A stretch of DNA of 64,000 nt from Suillus spraguei (taxonomy: Eukaryota; Basidiomycota; Agaricomycetes; Boletales; Suillaceae): the NCBI GenBank assembly GCA_016800925.1, contig JABCPU010000298.1:19792-83791 (forward strand), written 5' to 3'. Below, piece by piece: positions 1-9,748 of the stretch; the first letter of the stretch is position 1, and each line of letters begins with the position of its first letter. Under the pieces are notes generated by a model. The model did not search any database. It worked only from the letters and a program-made list of their open reading frames with translations, and had not been told where the DNA came from. The position numbers were made by a program, and so were the translations under genes.

Positions 1-2330
1 TCGCTGGCATGACAAGACATTCAGCGCCCTGGTCCAACGTGCATGTCAAGACCTGTCCCTTGGTAATGGCCATGATAGCTTGCAGCGGCGCAAAGTGCTC
101 TGCGACCACTCGTCCGTCAGCACCTCGTGAGTGGTAATGCTCCCAATACTTCATCTGTTCCCTAGTGCTAGGCATAATACCTAACTCGTTGACTAGCGCA
201 GCGTGAATGCTAACTTGCTTGTTGGTAGTAGCTTCCTTGAGGTTCTTGCGGATCTCCGGTGCTACCGCGATGAGTTCGCGTACTGGTATGGTAACATCAG
301 AGTCCAGAATATGGTCAACGACGCATCTATCAGCATCCTTGTCTTCTAGCAGATGCTGGTACTAGTATTGGGGCGCAGGTTGGTTGGCGGCATCGTTAGA
401 TGAAGAAGAAGTCGCAGGTGCTGGGGGTGCTGTACTTTTGGCGGTACCAGTAGATGAAGAAGAAGTTGCAGGTACTGGTGGGGTGCTCTTGGCAGTAGGC
501 GCTGCCGGGTTAAGGATCTTAGTACTGGGGTTGGGCGCTGCACTTGCTTTGACTTGGGGTGAAACCACCTCCTTGACCGCGTCAGCAGCTTTAGAGGATG
601 GTCCTGCTTTAGGTCTTGGCAGCATCTCGACGCCATCAAACCACATGGTCTTTCCCTTGTCTGATTTCCTAGTGGCGTATGTGTCAGCATTATTAGTGTC
701 ATACAATTCCTGCACCAGATGTAAGTCATTAGCATGCTCTACTTCAGCGTCTGTCCTGTGAACGGTGTTAGTGTGCAAGAATGCAGAGGGATCGATGTCG
801 AGCATGGCATCATGCCCATGCTCAACCTGGCAGTACAGGTTTCCCAATACCGTAGTGTTAGCTCCCATAGTGGGGCTTTTGCTCACCAAGCGGTCAAGGC
901 TTCATTGGAAATCAGGACCAAGACGAGGGACCGCATTGCCGTTAGGCAGAACTATGCATCTGTTCCTATTAATGATCTTACCGTCGCGTATGTATGCTTC
1001 CTTGACTGTGCAATTCAGCATTTTGTGTGGACCGCTGCAGAAGTGGCACGTGATGGGTGCGTACTGCGTGTACTCTCGCTTGATCACAACACCAGGATTG
1101 GCTGGTTGCATCTGCGGTTGCAGTGATGCCTGTTGAGTGGTGGAAGATTTAGCATACGCCAGCGAGGAAGCCAGCGCTGTTACAGCAGTGGAGGTACTTG
1201 GCAAAAGAAAGATTGCAGCTTTGTATACCTTTTTGATGTCATAAGGATCCTCTGGGTGATGCGCAGTAAGCATAATCTTGAGCCACCGCATGATAGCAGT
1301 CTTGGCAGTAGCGCGGAATCCGTCTAGGAACAGATGGTCCCACTCAAGTTTGGCGAGCTTCTTCTTCGTGATCAAGTGCTGAGAGATCTTGAGGAACTTC
1401 CTATAGTATGGCCTGAGATCCTCTTGCGAGGTCATCGGTGTATAGGCTTGTTCTGCACAAGGATTCTCGAGGTCAGTATGGGTGAAGCGGCGGTCGCCTT
1501 CACATCCAAGATACAAAAGTTTTATCACTGCGGTAAACTTGGCCCAATCCGGCAGACTGGCTTCGTCGAGTATCTCCCATGTCTCAGAGTCATCAATAGG
1601 CACGTATCTCAGTGCCGCCTTAATAAGGTGCTTGCCGGTCAAGTTGGCGTGAGCACCTAAGAGTTCTACATCTTCGAAAAATGGCAAAAGGCATGCTGGG
1701 GTGCCATCAAATTTAGGCGCGGTGTCTGTGCCCCTTAGCGGCATGCAGAATGGAGTTGTCATGATTGGCGGTCGGGATTTAGCTTGCAGTTGCGGTAGGA
1801 CTAATGATTGCAGTGTGAGCGTCAGCGGAATAGTAGCGTGAGCATGGATAATGGTACGATGGTGAATAGCTGGTGGTGTTGGCAGTACTGTAGCAATGTG
1901 CTGTCGAGGCGAAGGAGGAGCAAGAGTTTCCTCGTTTGGCGAAGGGTAGAGGTTGTGGACTGATGTCAAGGGTGATCCCTTGGGGGGTGAGTCAATGGTA
2001 ACAAATGGTATCTGCAATTCTTCCGGTTCAAAAGCTCCCAGTAGTTGTTTGCCTTTCGGTGTTTCCCCTTGCTCGCTAGAGGATTCGTCAGCGATAAGTT
2101 CTCAAAGTATGGTGGCTTCGTCTGCGCTAGATTGGCGGCTAGATGCTAAGATCTCCGTGCCATTGTTAATCTTTGGCGCGAAGGAATCTTCTTGGGCTAG
2201 GCGAATAGACCTGAGACTGCGAGTCTCGTTGTCTCGAAGAGTGCGGTTAGTGCGTTCCAGATTTAGTGCTTCTATGGTCCCCTTGCAGTGGGCTCCAATT
2301 GATATGAAGAAACTAGCGCTGGCCTAATGG
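1..2330 (-). pseudogene. Ty3/Gypsy (lineage Gyp2) gag to protease start, truncated by window edge
   Basis: Reading leftwards from about 2330, one frame runs through a gag-like protein with a CHFC...H...C zinc knuckle (spacing CX2CX3HX4C, around 960-1010). A Pro/Ser/Thr/Ala-rich linker follows at about 370-620, then a conserved block containing DVTIPVRELIAVAPEIRKNL at about 230-290, and finally the start of an aspartic protease motif (LDQGAECLVMPA) at the window edge. This order is typical of Agaricomycete Gypsy elements with a DUF4100-like segment. The frame is broken by TGA at 2102-2104, TGA at 902-904 (where Trp is plausible) and TAG at 362-364, with no frame change, so it is a point-mutated copy. 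RT and integrase, if present, lie beyond the left edge. Confidence 0.85.
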
Positions 2331-2647
2331 TGGAAGTGAGGTAACTACACACCAATGGATTCTAGACAGAATAGGACGGGACATGAGGGCATCAGCGCGA
2401 GGATCTGGTAAGGGTTCATGGAAGAAGAATGGTTCTGCATTAGCAGAGCAAAAAGGCTATTTTGTCGCTATAAGGAAATCCTTCGGTTGCCGCCACAGAC
2501 ATTAATGAGACGCTTGTCGAACATGGGGTTTTGACGGTCAGCGTGACTTTTCTTGCTACACCAAAAGGTAAGGATAATGATAGCCATGTGACACCTATAC
2601 AAAAATGTGCCGTTTCAAGCTCAGCATGAGTTTGTTCGTCACAGCAG
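2331..2647. other. Unassigned spacer, possible leader/LTR remnant of Gyp2
   Basis: About 320 bp between the gag of Gyp2 and the broken end of the next Gypsy fragment. No coding sequence is recognisable. Its position upstream of a minus-strand gag would fit a 5' leader or LTR, but no second copy is present to confirm LTR ends. Confidence 0.3.
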
Positions 2648-5600
2648 TGTTCTGCCATTGTCATAGAGAAAATCAGGATATCGTCCATGTAAGTAATCAT
2701 CCATCCTTTGTTGGTTTCTTGCTGGAAGGTACGATTCATATACACTTGGAAAGTTGCCGGGGAATTGCAAAGGCCAAAGAACATGATGTTTGGTTCAAAG
2801 AGGCTGAATTCCGTAGTAAATGCTGCTTTCCAGCGATCATCAGGATGGATGTGAATATTATTGTAACCAGACCGAATATCCATTTTCATAAAGAATTGTG
2901 CATTGTGAAGGCGTGCGACAAGAGAAATGGGGAGTGGAAGCGGGTAAGCGTTCTTGACCGTCAAATCATTGATGTAACAATAATCTTGACAGGGACACAA
3001 TTCTCCACTCTTCTTTCCTACGAAGAAGAAGCCACCAGCTTGAGGTGACTTTGATTCCGAAATAAAGCCTTTCACAATGTTTTTGTCGATAAATGTTTTA
3101 ACAGCAATGCGTTCTTTTTCTGACAACTGTTAAGACCATACTCAAGGGGTGAAAGATCTGAAGGGCTTTGGCCTCAGTTCGTGCACTGTTCCCCTTGTCC
3201 GAGTAATGCCCCTTATTTCAGAGAGGAGATATATGTCCAAAGATCCAGAAGGAGTTGCGTGACGGATCCGGATGTCTGAAGGTATCAGATATGATACGTC
3301 TGAAGGTTATCTGGAACATAGGAGTAGAACAAGGATTAAGACTAGCTTTGGAACAAGTTCCTAACTAGAAACTAACAGAGATAGACTATCCGAAGATAGA
3401 GTCGGAGATATAGACTATAGGAATCAATCCCAAGTCTCGGAAAATGACTTAGAGCGGAAAGTGACTCAAGTCTGGAGGAAGCAGAATGAGCAGAATCTAA
3501 GATGATATTCGAACTAAGGTTCTATGGAGATCTACAAGTGGTTTATATATGGTAAGTATCTAAGATGGATAATCAACAAGTCCGGGACCGAGGGCTATGT
3601 ACGAAGTGTAACGTAAGTCTATTAGTTAATGCGCAGCAGATCAGTAAGCACAAATCGGAAATGAAACACAGGTAACAGATCAGTGACACAGGAAGGAATT
3701 ATACACAGCCGGAGTACTGGAAACAGGATGAGTGACAAAAGGAGATAGATGCAGATATACACAAGGGAGATAGAGTGCGAGAAGTGAGCACATTCGGATG
3801 AGCGATCCGGACAGGATCTGTGGACTGGACGGAAATAGAATCGATCGGATCTGATCGGATATGGTCGGATCTGGGATCAGAAGTATGGTATATGACAACA
3901 ATGGATAAACCTTAGACGTACGAGGGATAAAACTGGGTTTGGTGTCAATACGATGATCAATACCAGGGCGTTTGGGGGGTAGTTTGTTCAGACCATCTTT
4001 AGCAAAGACACCCGCAAAGTCGTGCAAGTATTTTGGGACCAATTCTTTGAAGGATTTCTTTTTCTTTTCCTTCTCATCTGTGGCAAATTCCTGAGCTTTA
4101 TTACTGTATTTTGGAGGAGGAAGGGAGATTGCAGAATGGTTAGGGAGTTGTTTGAGTTGGGAAGTTCCATCACATGTGAGGGGTGTATCCATGGATACTT
4201 TGTCAATGATTCTCATATTAAGTCCGTCAACATCATACTCCACAAGGAACTCTCCATCTCTGAGCTCGTAGGAAGAAATTTCGTGTACTTCCGGTGCATG
4301 CCAAACATCCTGCATTGTATTGAATTGTTCATCGTCTTTGGTAGGTATTGTGGACGTCATAGGTTCGTCTTGATCAGGAATTTCTTCGATGGAAGGGGTG
4401 AACAATTTAGGCGGTACGAAGTACTTAGTTAACTTTGGAATATTATGAGCTCGTCCTCCAAGATCATCGTCAGGTTTCCACTTTCCTTGTTGTTGTTCAA
4501 TGGGTTGCGATGGAGGTGGTCGAGACTCCAGTTCTGACTCGTTCTTTCGTTTCTCCACTCGAGGAATGGGCGATGGGGAATGTTGTGGTAGTTTTACTTG
4601 TGGGGGAGTGTTGTCGATTATGAATTCATCAGGAATGTTAATGGAAGGAGTGACGACGAGTTTCGGAAGTTTCGAATTTTGCCATTTCTTGGTGTGGCAA
4701 GGGAAAGCATGGGGTAGCCCATTCTTCTTCCGATCTGTATCCAAGTTGAGTTCGATTTCATCAGACTTCATTGTTCGTGGGAGGACAAGTGTTTTGGTGG
4801 CCCAATCTATACTTGGGTTCATGGCGTGTAACCACGGAATTCCCAAAAGAATTTGATCTCTTCGTTCAAGTTTAGTGATATTGAACTTTCCATACATGGT
4901 TCGTTCATCAATCTTTACCACTAGGAGACAGTAATGCATGATCGGCCCTCCTTTGATAAGAGTTCCATCCACTGTAGTAACTCGAAATGGTGTTTTAAGT
5001 TTTCGTCATGTGATTTGATGGAGTTTCACAAACTCCTCGGAAATAAATGTTCCTGCTGCGCCAGAATTGATAATGGCAGTAGTGTCAACGGATTTTAAAT
5101 GAGTACGTGAGTGAAGGGTGATAGGGATACGAAGTTCTTTTCTTTCACCTACAGCTCGTACAAGTCTTAGTAATACATTGGGAGAAACATACATTGAATC
5201 TTTGTTTCTCCAAGTTAAAAATCCTCTACAATTTGTCTCACTGTTTCGTCTTCTTTGTCTTGAATTTCTTTGACTTCTGCTTGACGGAGTGGAGTCTTCT
5301 TCTTCCTTTCAGGACAGTTACTGATGCGGTGTCCCGTCTTCTTGCATCCAAAGCATTGTCCTTTTTCATGCACTCAGATCTTTCCATATCAGAGATTCAA
5401 TCTACAATCATTGCGTTTGAATTGCGACTGGGTGTGTAATGCGCATTTCCATAGTTCTTTTTCTTCTGTGGAGCGTGACGTGCTCATAACGCCAGAAGGC
5501 GTTGGTGGGAGTTGTCGATGGAGACACATTGTGATACAACATTGCGGAATATCTCTGGGACGTCACCTGGTGCAAAGAGTTTGGTTAAGATACCCATGTT

Positions 5601-5657
5601 AAGGCTGTCTTGGAAGAACTGGATCTTCGTTGCGTTGTCGGTGATATGGGCCTTAGC
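2648..5657 (-). pseudogene. Ty3/Gypsy (Gyp1) fragment: gag C-terminus, protease, reverse transcriptase N-terminal half
   Basis: Reading leftwards from 5657: gag C-terminal part (AKAHITDNATKI), a zinc knuckle CFGCKKTGHRISNC (about 5310-5360), a retropepsin domain around 5010-5190, a low-complexity linker, then the reverse transcriptase with YMDDILIF (about 2680). The RT stops abruptly after MAEH at 2648. In the protease the expected DSG triad reads NSG (INSGAAGTFIS), so the catalytic Asp is lost. A TGA follows HQIT at 5006-5008. A solo LTR (3128-3897) splits the RT between the KVYPL and SEKERIAVKTF segments. The gag N-terminus and everything after the RT palm are absent. The family is the same as the elements at 6.2-18.9 kb and 43.6-49.9 kb. 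Confidence 0.9.
3128..3897 (+). mobile_element. Solo LTR, family L3, copy 1
   Basis: A 770 bp unit starting TGTTAAGAC and ending GGTATATGACA (TG...CA), flanked by ACAAC (3123-3127) and ACAAT (3898-3902), a 5 bp target duplication with one transition. The same unit recurs at 14833-15601 and, reversed, at 44629-45398, each with a 5 bp duplication. It interrupts the minus-strand reverse transcriptase. The internal coding part of this family is not in the window. Confidence 0.88.
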
Positions 5658-6241
5658 TGTTCCGTAGCTATTCCTCAGTATAAAATTCCTAGGTACCCAT
5701 ACTCTTTCCTTACTTCCCTCCTATAGTACACATGGTGCTTAGGAATAGTCACCACTACTGTCACTACGAAATAAAGTCCTTTACTGAAGTCACTGTTTCC
5801 TTAAGAATTGCATTACTGCTGCACGCACCACTGCTCTTTACCGCTTTCCCATGCTTCACTGCTAGCGCTAGCACTTTCTCACGCTTCACCGCTACACTAC
5901 CGCTTGTTTTACCGCAGAAGTTCCCACGCTTACCGCAGTTTTACTGCTCATACTACTGCAGTTTTACTGTTCATGCTACCGCTTGCCTACCGCATTCCCA
6001 TGCTTACCGCTAGTTTTACCGCAAGTTTCCCATGGACTGGAGGTTACTGCTAGCATCTCGCTACCTCCAACAGCAGTCACGCACCACAGGTTGGGCAATA
6101 TCGAACTATACTAACTTAGCATTCCCTTTAGGCTCGAATGTTCTTGCCTTCGCAAGTGAAGCAGACTAGGTAGAGCGCAAGACTCGCATACTAGCTCAGG
6201 CTGTGGTTTATCTACAGCCCAGGCTAGATTGTATCTTTACA
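5658..6241 (+). mobile_element. LTR-like unit, family L2, at the junction of two oppositely oriented Gyp1 pieces
   Basis: A 584 bp unit beginning TGTTCCGTAGC and ending GTATCTTTACA. The terminal 130 bp recurs at about 29313-29456 with the same end. It contains an irregular TACCGCT-rich tract (about 5810-6060). The left flank is TTAGC and the right flank CCGCG, so there is no target duplication. This fits an LTR that took part in a rearrangement better than a simple insertion. Orientation is arbitrary. Confidence 0.65.
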
Positions 6242-7856
6242 CCGCGAACGGACTAGATGATTTTTGATGAAAATACGAAACGAACACTTATTTCTGAAAC
6301 CAGAAAAATGTTACGAACTGGGATGGCATCACCAGTGACAGTGAAAAGACACAGACAGTCTGCTGGGAGGTTCTTACAATGTCCAGAAGAGGACAAGGTG
6401 AAAGTACAAGGAACGCGTTCCGAGTACAATCAAGGGTCTGGCCTCAAGGATAAGTCCAAGAGGTTCTACAAGAATAGAGACTAAGGCTAAGGAGTGCTTA
6501 GACTTAGAGATGATTCAAGACGACTTAGGTTGGAGACCTAAGCGAAGGATGTTCCAGGTGAAACCCAGTAAGATTAAAGTAAAGAATCTACTACAAGTAC
6601 AATGTGCTTAAATAGACCAATATGTGCGCATGGACCAAGAGAGGCGTGGGAAAGTAAGTGTGTATCCAAATAAGGAAGGCAACTATAGTACAGATGCGTT
6701 GAGCATATGAGTCAGAGTCATGTGACATGATATACGAGTAAGAAGATAAAGGGAAAATGAATAGGGGTACATACAACTGTAACAAAAAATGTACCTTTGA
6801 TGCAGAAGAAGTGGAATACCTCGGAATGATAATTCGCCCTGGACAAGTTGCTATGGACACTGCCAGAACCAAAGGAATTGCCGAATGGCCAACTCCACAA
6901 TCAGTAAAAGATGTCTGATCATTCCTTGGCTTCTGCAACTTCTATCGCACATTCATTTCCCACTACTCCAATATCGCACGACCTCTTATCGATCTAACAA
7001 AGAAGGATATTCCTTTCCTTCGGATGACTCAATGTCAGAATACCTTCCAAGACCTAAAGGAACGCTTCATCAATCAACCAGTACTTCACAATCCAGATCC
7101 ATCCTAGCAATTTGCGGTCACAACCGATGCTTCTCTTGTAGCAACTGGAGGTGTCCTATTGCAAACTGACAAAAATGGCGTCTACCACCCATGCGCCTAC
7201 TTGTCTCAGTTGTTGAATCCAGTGGAGTGAAATTATCAAATTTTCGATCGGGAATTACTTGCAGTTATCTGTGCATTAAATGAATGGCGTTACTATTTTG
7301 AAGGGAGCGCCCACACTGTCCTCATCTTCACTGATCACAAAAACCTTCTGTACTTGCGTACTGCACAGAAATTAATGCGACAACAAGCTCACTGGCAATT
7401 GACACTGTCACTTTTTCGACATTGAACTACATCATGTTGCAGGTACTAAACTAGCTGCCCCAGATGCCCTCTCACGTCATCCAGATCACGATGATGGTTC
7501 TCACGATAATGAAGACGCTGTGCTTCTTCCTGATTCCCTGTTCGTGTGGCTTATCGACAATGATCTACTTGATGTATTGGCTACTTCTGATCCCTTGGAC
7601 GACCCTGTATTCAAAACGGCGTCGGATGCACTAGATGGTGTTTGCCTTCCTCCCATGAAGTCGGCTTTGTCCGATTGGAAGATTGATCATGACGTACTCT
7701 ATTTCAAAAATCGCACTTACATCCCTCCTGCTCACCGCGCTGCTATCCTCACTCGCTATCATGATCATGTCACTGCTGGTCATCCTGGCCGTTTCAAGAC
7801 TGAAGAACTTGTTAAGAGGGAAGCTTGGTGGCCCTCTGTGGGTGCCTATCTAAGAA
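6242..7856 (+). pseudogene. Gyp1 element A: RT C-terminus, RNase H and integrase N-terminus
   Basis: Plus-strand continuation of a Gyp1 polyprotein. It starts at the codon for the His of an EHR sequence, runs to FLKPEKC, is cut by a solo LTR (6309-6784), and resumes with CTFDAEEVEYLGMII. RNase H follows ([25 protein letters not shown]), then the integrase HHCC domain (HDHVTAGHPGRFKTEELVKR) up to AYLR at about 7856, where the Helitron begins. In-frame stops are visible (TGA near 6258, TGA in KDV*SFLGF near 6916, TAG in NPDPS*QF near 7107, TGA in PVE*NY near 7228) plus a frame change near 7400. The integrase resumes at about 15758. Confidence 0.9.
6309..6784 (-). mobile_element. Solo LTR of Gyp1 inserted in element A
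   Basis: A 476 bp LTR in minus orientation (TGTTACGAACTGGG...CAACTGTAACA) with a perfect 5 bp duplication AAAAA at 6304-6308 and 6785-6789. It splits the RT thumb region at the codon before CTFDAEE. It has the same sequence family as the 5' LTR of element B (43619-44095) and the 3' LTR of element A (18446-18915). Confidence 0.9.
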
Positions 7857-8204
7857 GAAAGGGAGAACGCATGTGAAAGTTGTCGCTAGCTCGTGTGGCT
7901 TTTGCGTAGGGCCATGTGGTTTTTGCTTATGCTTGCATGCGTTTCAGTTAGCTTGCTAGACAATTCCATAGAGAAAACTTGCGTGATCACATGAAAAAAA
8001 TGTCCGATTTCAGAATTTTGACAGCTAAAATTCTACGGAGTTTAAAATTTTTGAAACACCTGCCAAATGCGATATAGTGGACAGTAATCCACACACCTGC
8101 TGCACTCCGGGCATAATACGGACAAACAACGCACTTTTCCTACCATAGGGGAGTGAGCATCGAGAATAGCAAAAGCAATAATGGAAAGTTTGTCACGTGT
8201 TGGG
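7857..8204. other. Helitron 5' leader without recognisable gene
   Basis: No open frame of note. AT-rich towards 8000-8050, no similarity to anything else in the window. It probably contains the Helitron 5' terminus and promoter. Confidence 0.5.
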
Positions 8205-8345
8205 TTACACAATTTGCTTGCATTTGGTTACACAAATCATTACACAATTTTGGTTGCATTTGGTGACACAAATCATAACACATTTTGATTACACCATTTG
8301 CTTACATTTGGTGACACAAATTTTCACACAATTTGGCTGCTGCTT
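8205..8345 (+). repeat. Short tandem array near the Helitron 5' end
   Basis: About four degenerate units built from TTACACAATTTGCTTGCAT and TTTGGTGACACAAATCA, with spacing of roughly 35-45 bp. Subterminal minisatellites of this sort are known from some Helitron-like elements. Confidence 0.7.
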
Positions 8346-9191
8346 TTGACTAGAATTCTTGAATTACATTGCCTTCCCCTGCAGCAAAGTTGTAACAGAG
8401 TGCAATATAGTATACACTTTTTGTGGGTTTTGTTTGTTATTGATGATGATAGGAATTGACTTATGGATGAGTTCAGAAAACTCAAATCTTGCTATAAACA
8501 ACCAATTTGAACGATAAAATGGAACAAAATATACCTGTTCAGTGAGTTGCTGCTGATATGTATTGGTACATGATGCTACTGTTTGCACATCACCATTTAG
8601 AAATATAGAACAGACCACCCCAGAATGCGATCGTCGATCACAGTGCGAACTGGAAAGACTTGATCGACTTCAGATGACTTCCCCTAGCAGGGCAATCATC
8701 GTCATGCTATCCATACCAATCAGAACAGACCCGCTGCTCCTGTACAGCCAAATTTCATGCCAGCTGCGCCTGTTATGCAGCCTCCTTACTTTGCACATCA
8801 ACCGCTGCCAGTTGTGCAATATCCTGGCTTGCCTCGAAATGCAATCAAACATGTGTTGCATGCTCATCGTCCTCCTGTTGATTATAATGCACGTTTGAAT
8901 GACCAGACAAATGCTGCTCACAACAACAGACGTCATCAGCATAATGTTCGTTGACAGCAGGACAGAGAGGAGATAAGACAGCAGGCGCAAGCAGAGCTCA
9001 TGGCAGCACAGATACAGCCTCCGCATATACCTCATATTCCTAATGAACCTGTTCAGCCTATTCAACCCGCACCTCCTGTGCCTCCTGTGTATGGTCCTAT
9101 TCATTATGAGGGTGCAGTTGGTCCTCACAACTTTATAATCCCCTCCAATACTTTGCACATCCTGTACAACCTGTACCTGCACCACCTGAAC

Positions 9192-9748
9192 CTTTTTTTT
9201 TTTTTTTTTTGATCCTTGTTTATTGTCCGTTGGGGCTATGCCCTATGATGGACACTACCTACTGTACATCTAATCTATTCGTATATGCTTTGGTCCGTTT
9301 TTTGGTTGTCTATGCTATACAGTGGTCCTGGTTTGCGCGCGGACGTTAGGGCCTTCTTCAGGCTCTTGATATGATTTGTGCGACTTGTTGTCGCGTTTCC
9401 TCTATTCCTTCTCCTTTTCGCTGGGGGGGTTACATCTCCGAAGGTTTGTTCCAATCTTCTCGTGCGCGTGATGTACGTCAACGTTGCTCTCATTCCCTTG
9501 CTTTCGTTCAGCAGGTACTCGATTTTGCATTGTCTTGCTCCGACTTCTTTCCTCATTTGTTCTCTCTGGTTCACGTATGCTGGGCAGACTAGGATGAAGT
9601 GGTGTACCGTTTCGTCATGGTTTTCGCATGCTGGGCAACGCGCCGTTGGGGATTTCGCTATTCGTTTGAGGTGTTTGTTGAGCGCTATATGTCCCGTGCG
9701 GAGTTGAAACATCAGTGAGCTGTGACGTCTCGGTAGCTTCTCTATCTT
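9192..9748 (-). mobile_element. 5'-truncated non-LTR retrotransposon (LINE) with poly-A tail
   Basis: A run of about 18 T on the plus strand at 9193-9210 is the poly-A tail of a minus-strand insertion. The 12 bp target duplication CACCACCTGAAC is perfect at 9180-9191 and 9749-9760. Only about 0.56 kb of the element is present, the usual outcome of aborted target-primed reverse transcription. It interrupts the Pro/Gln-rich N-terminal coding region of the Helitron. Confidence 0.93.
9275..9748 (-). pseudogene. LINE ORF2 C-terminal fragment
   Basis: The last about 158 residues of a non-LTR reverse transcriptase. It begins with LPRRHSSLMFQLRTGHIALN, the segment found just after RNase H in Tad/R1-like fungal elements, followed by CPACENHDETVHHFILVC, a CX2CX8HX4C knuckle typical of these C-termini. 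A basic tail follows (KRRRNR). The endonuclease, RT and RNase H domains are absent through 5' truncation. The apparent start Met lies in the duplicated target and is not a real start. Confidence 0.88.

Noticed and set aside
8670..9185. A 171-codon minus-strand frame opposite the Helitron N-terminus
   Set aside because: Shadow of the plus-strand Pro/Gln-rich coding sequence, no recognisable domain.
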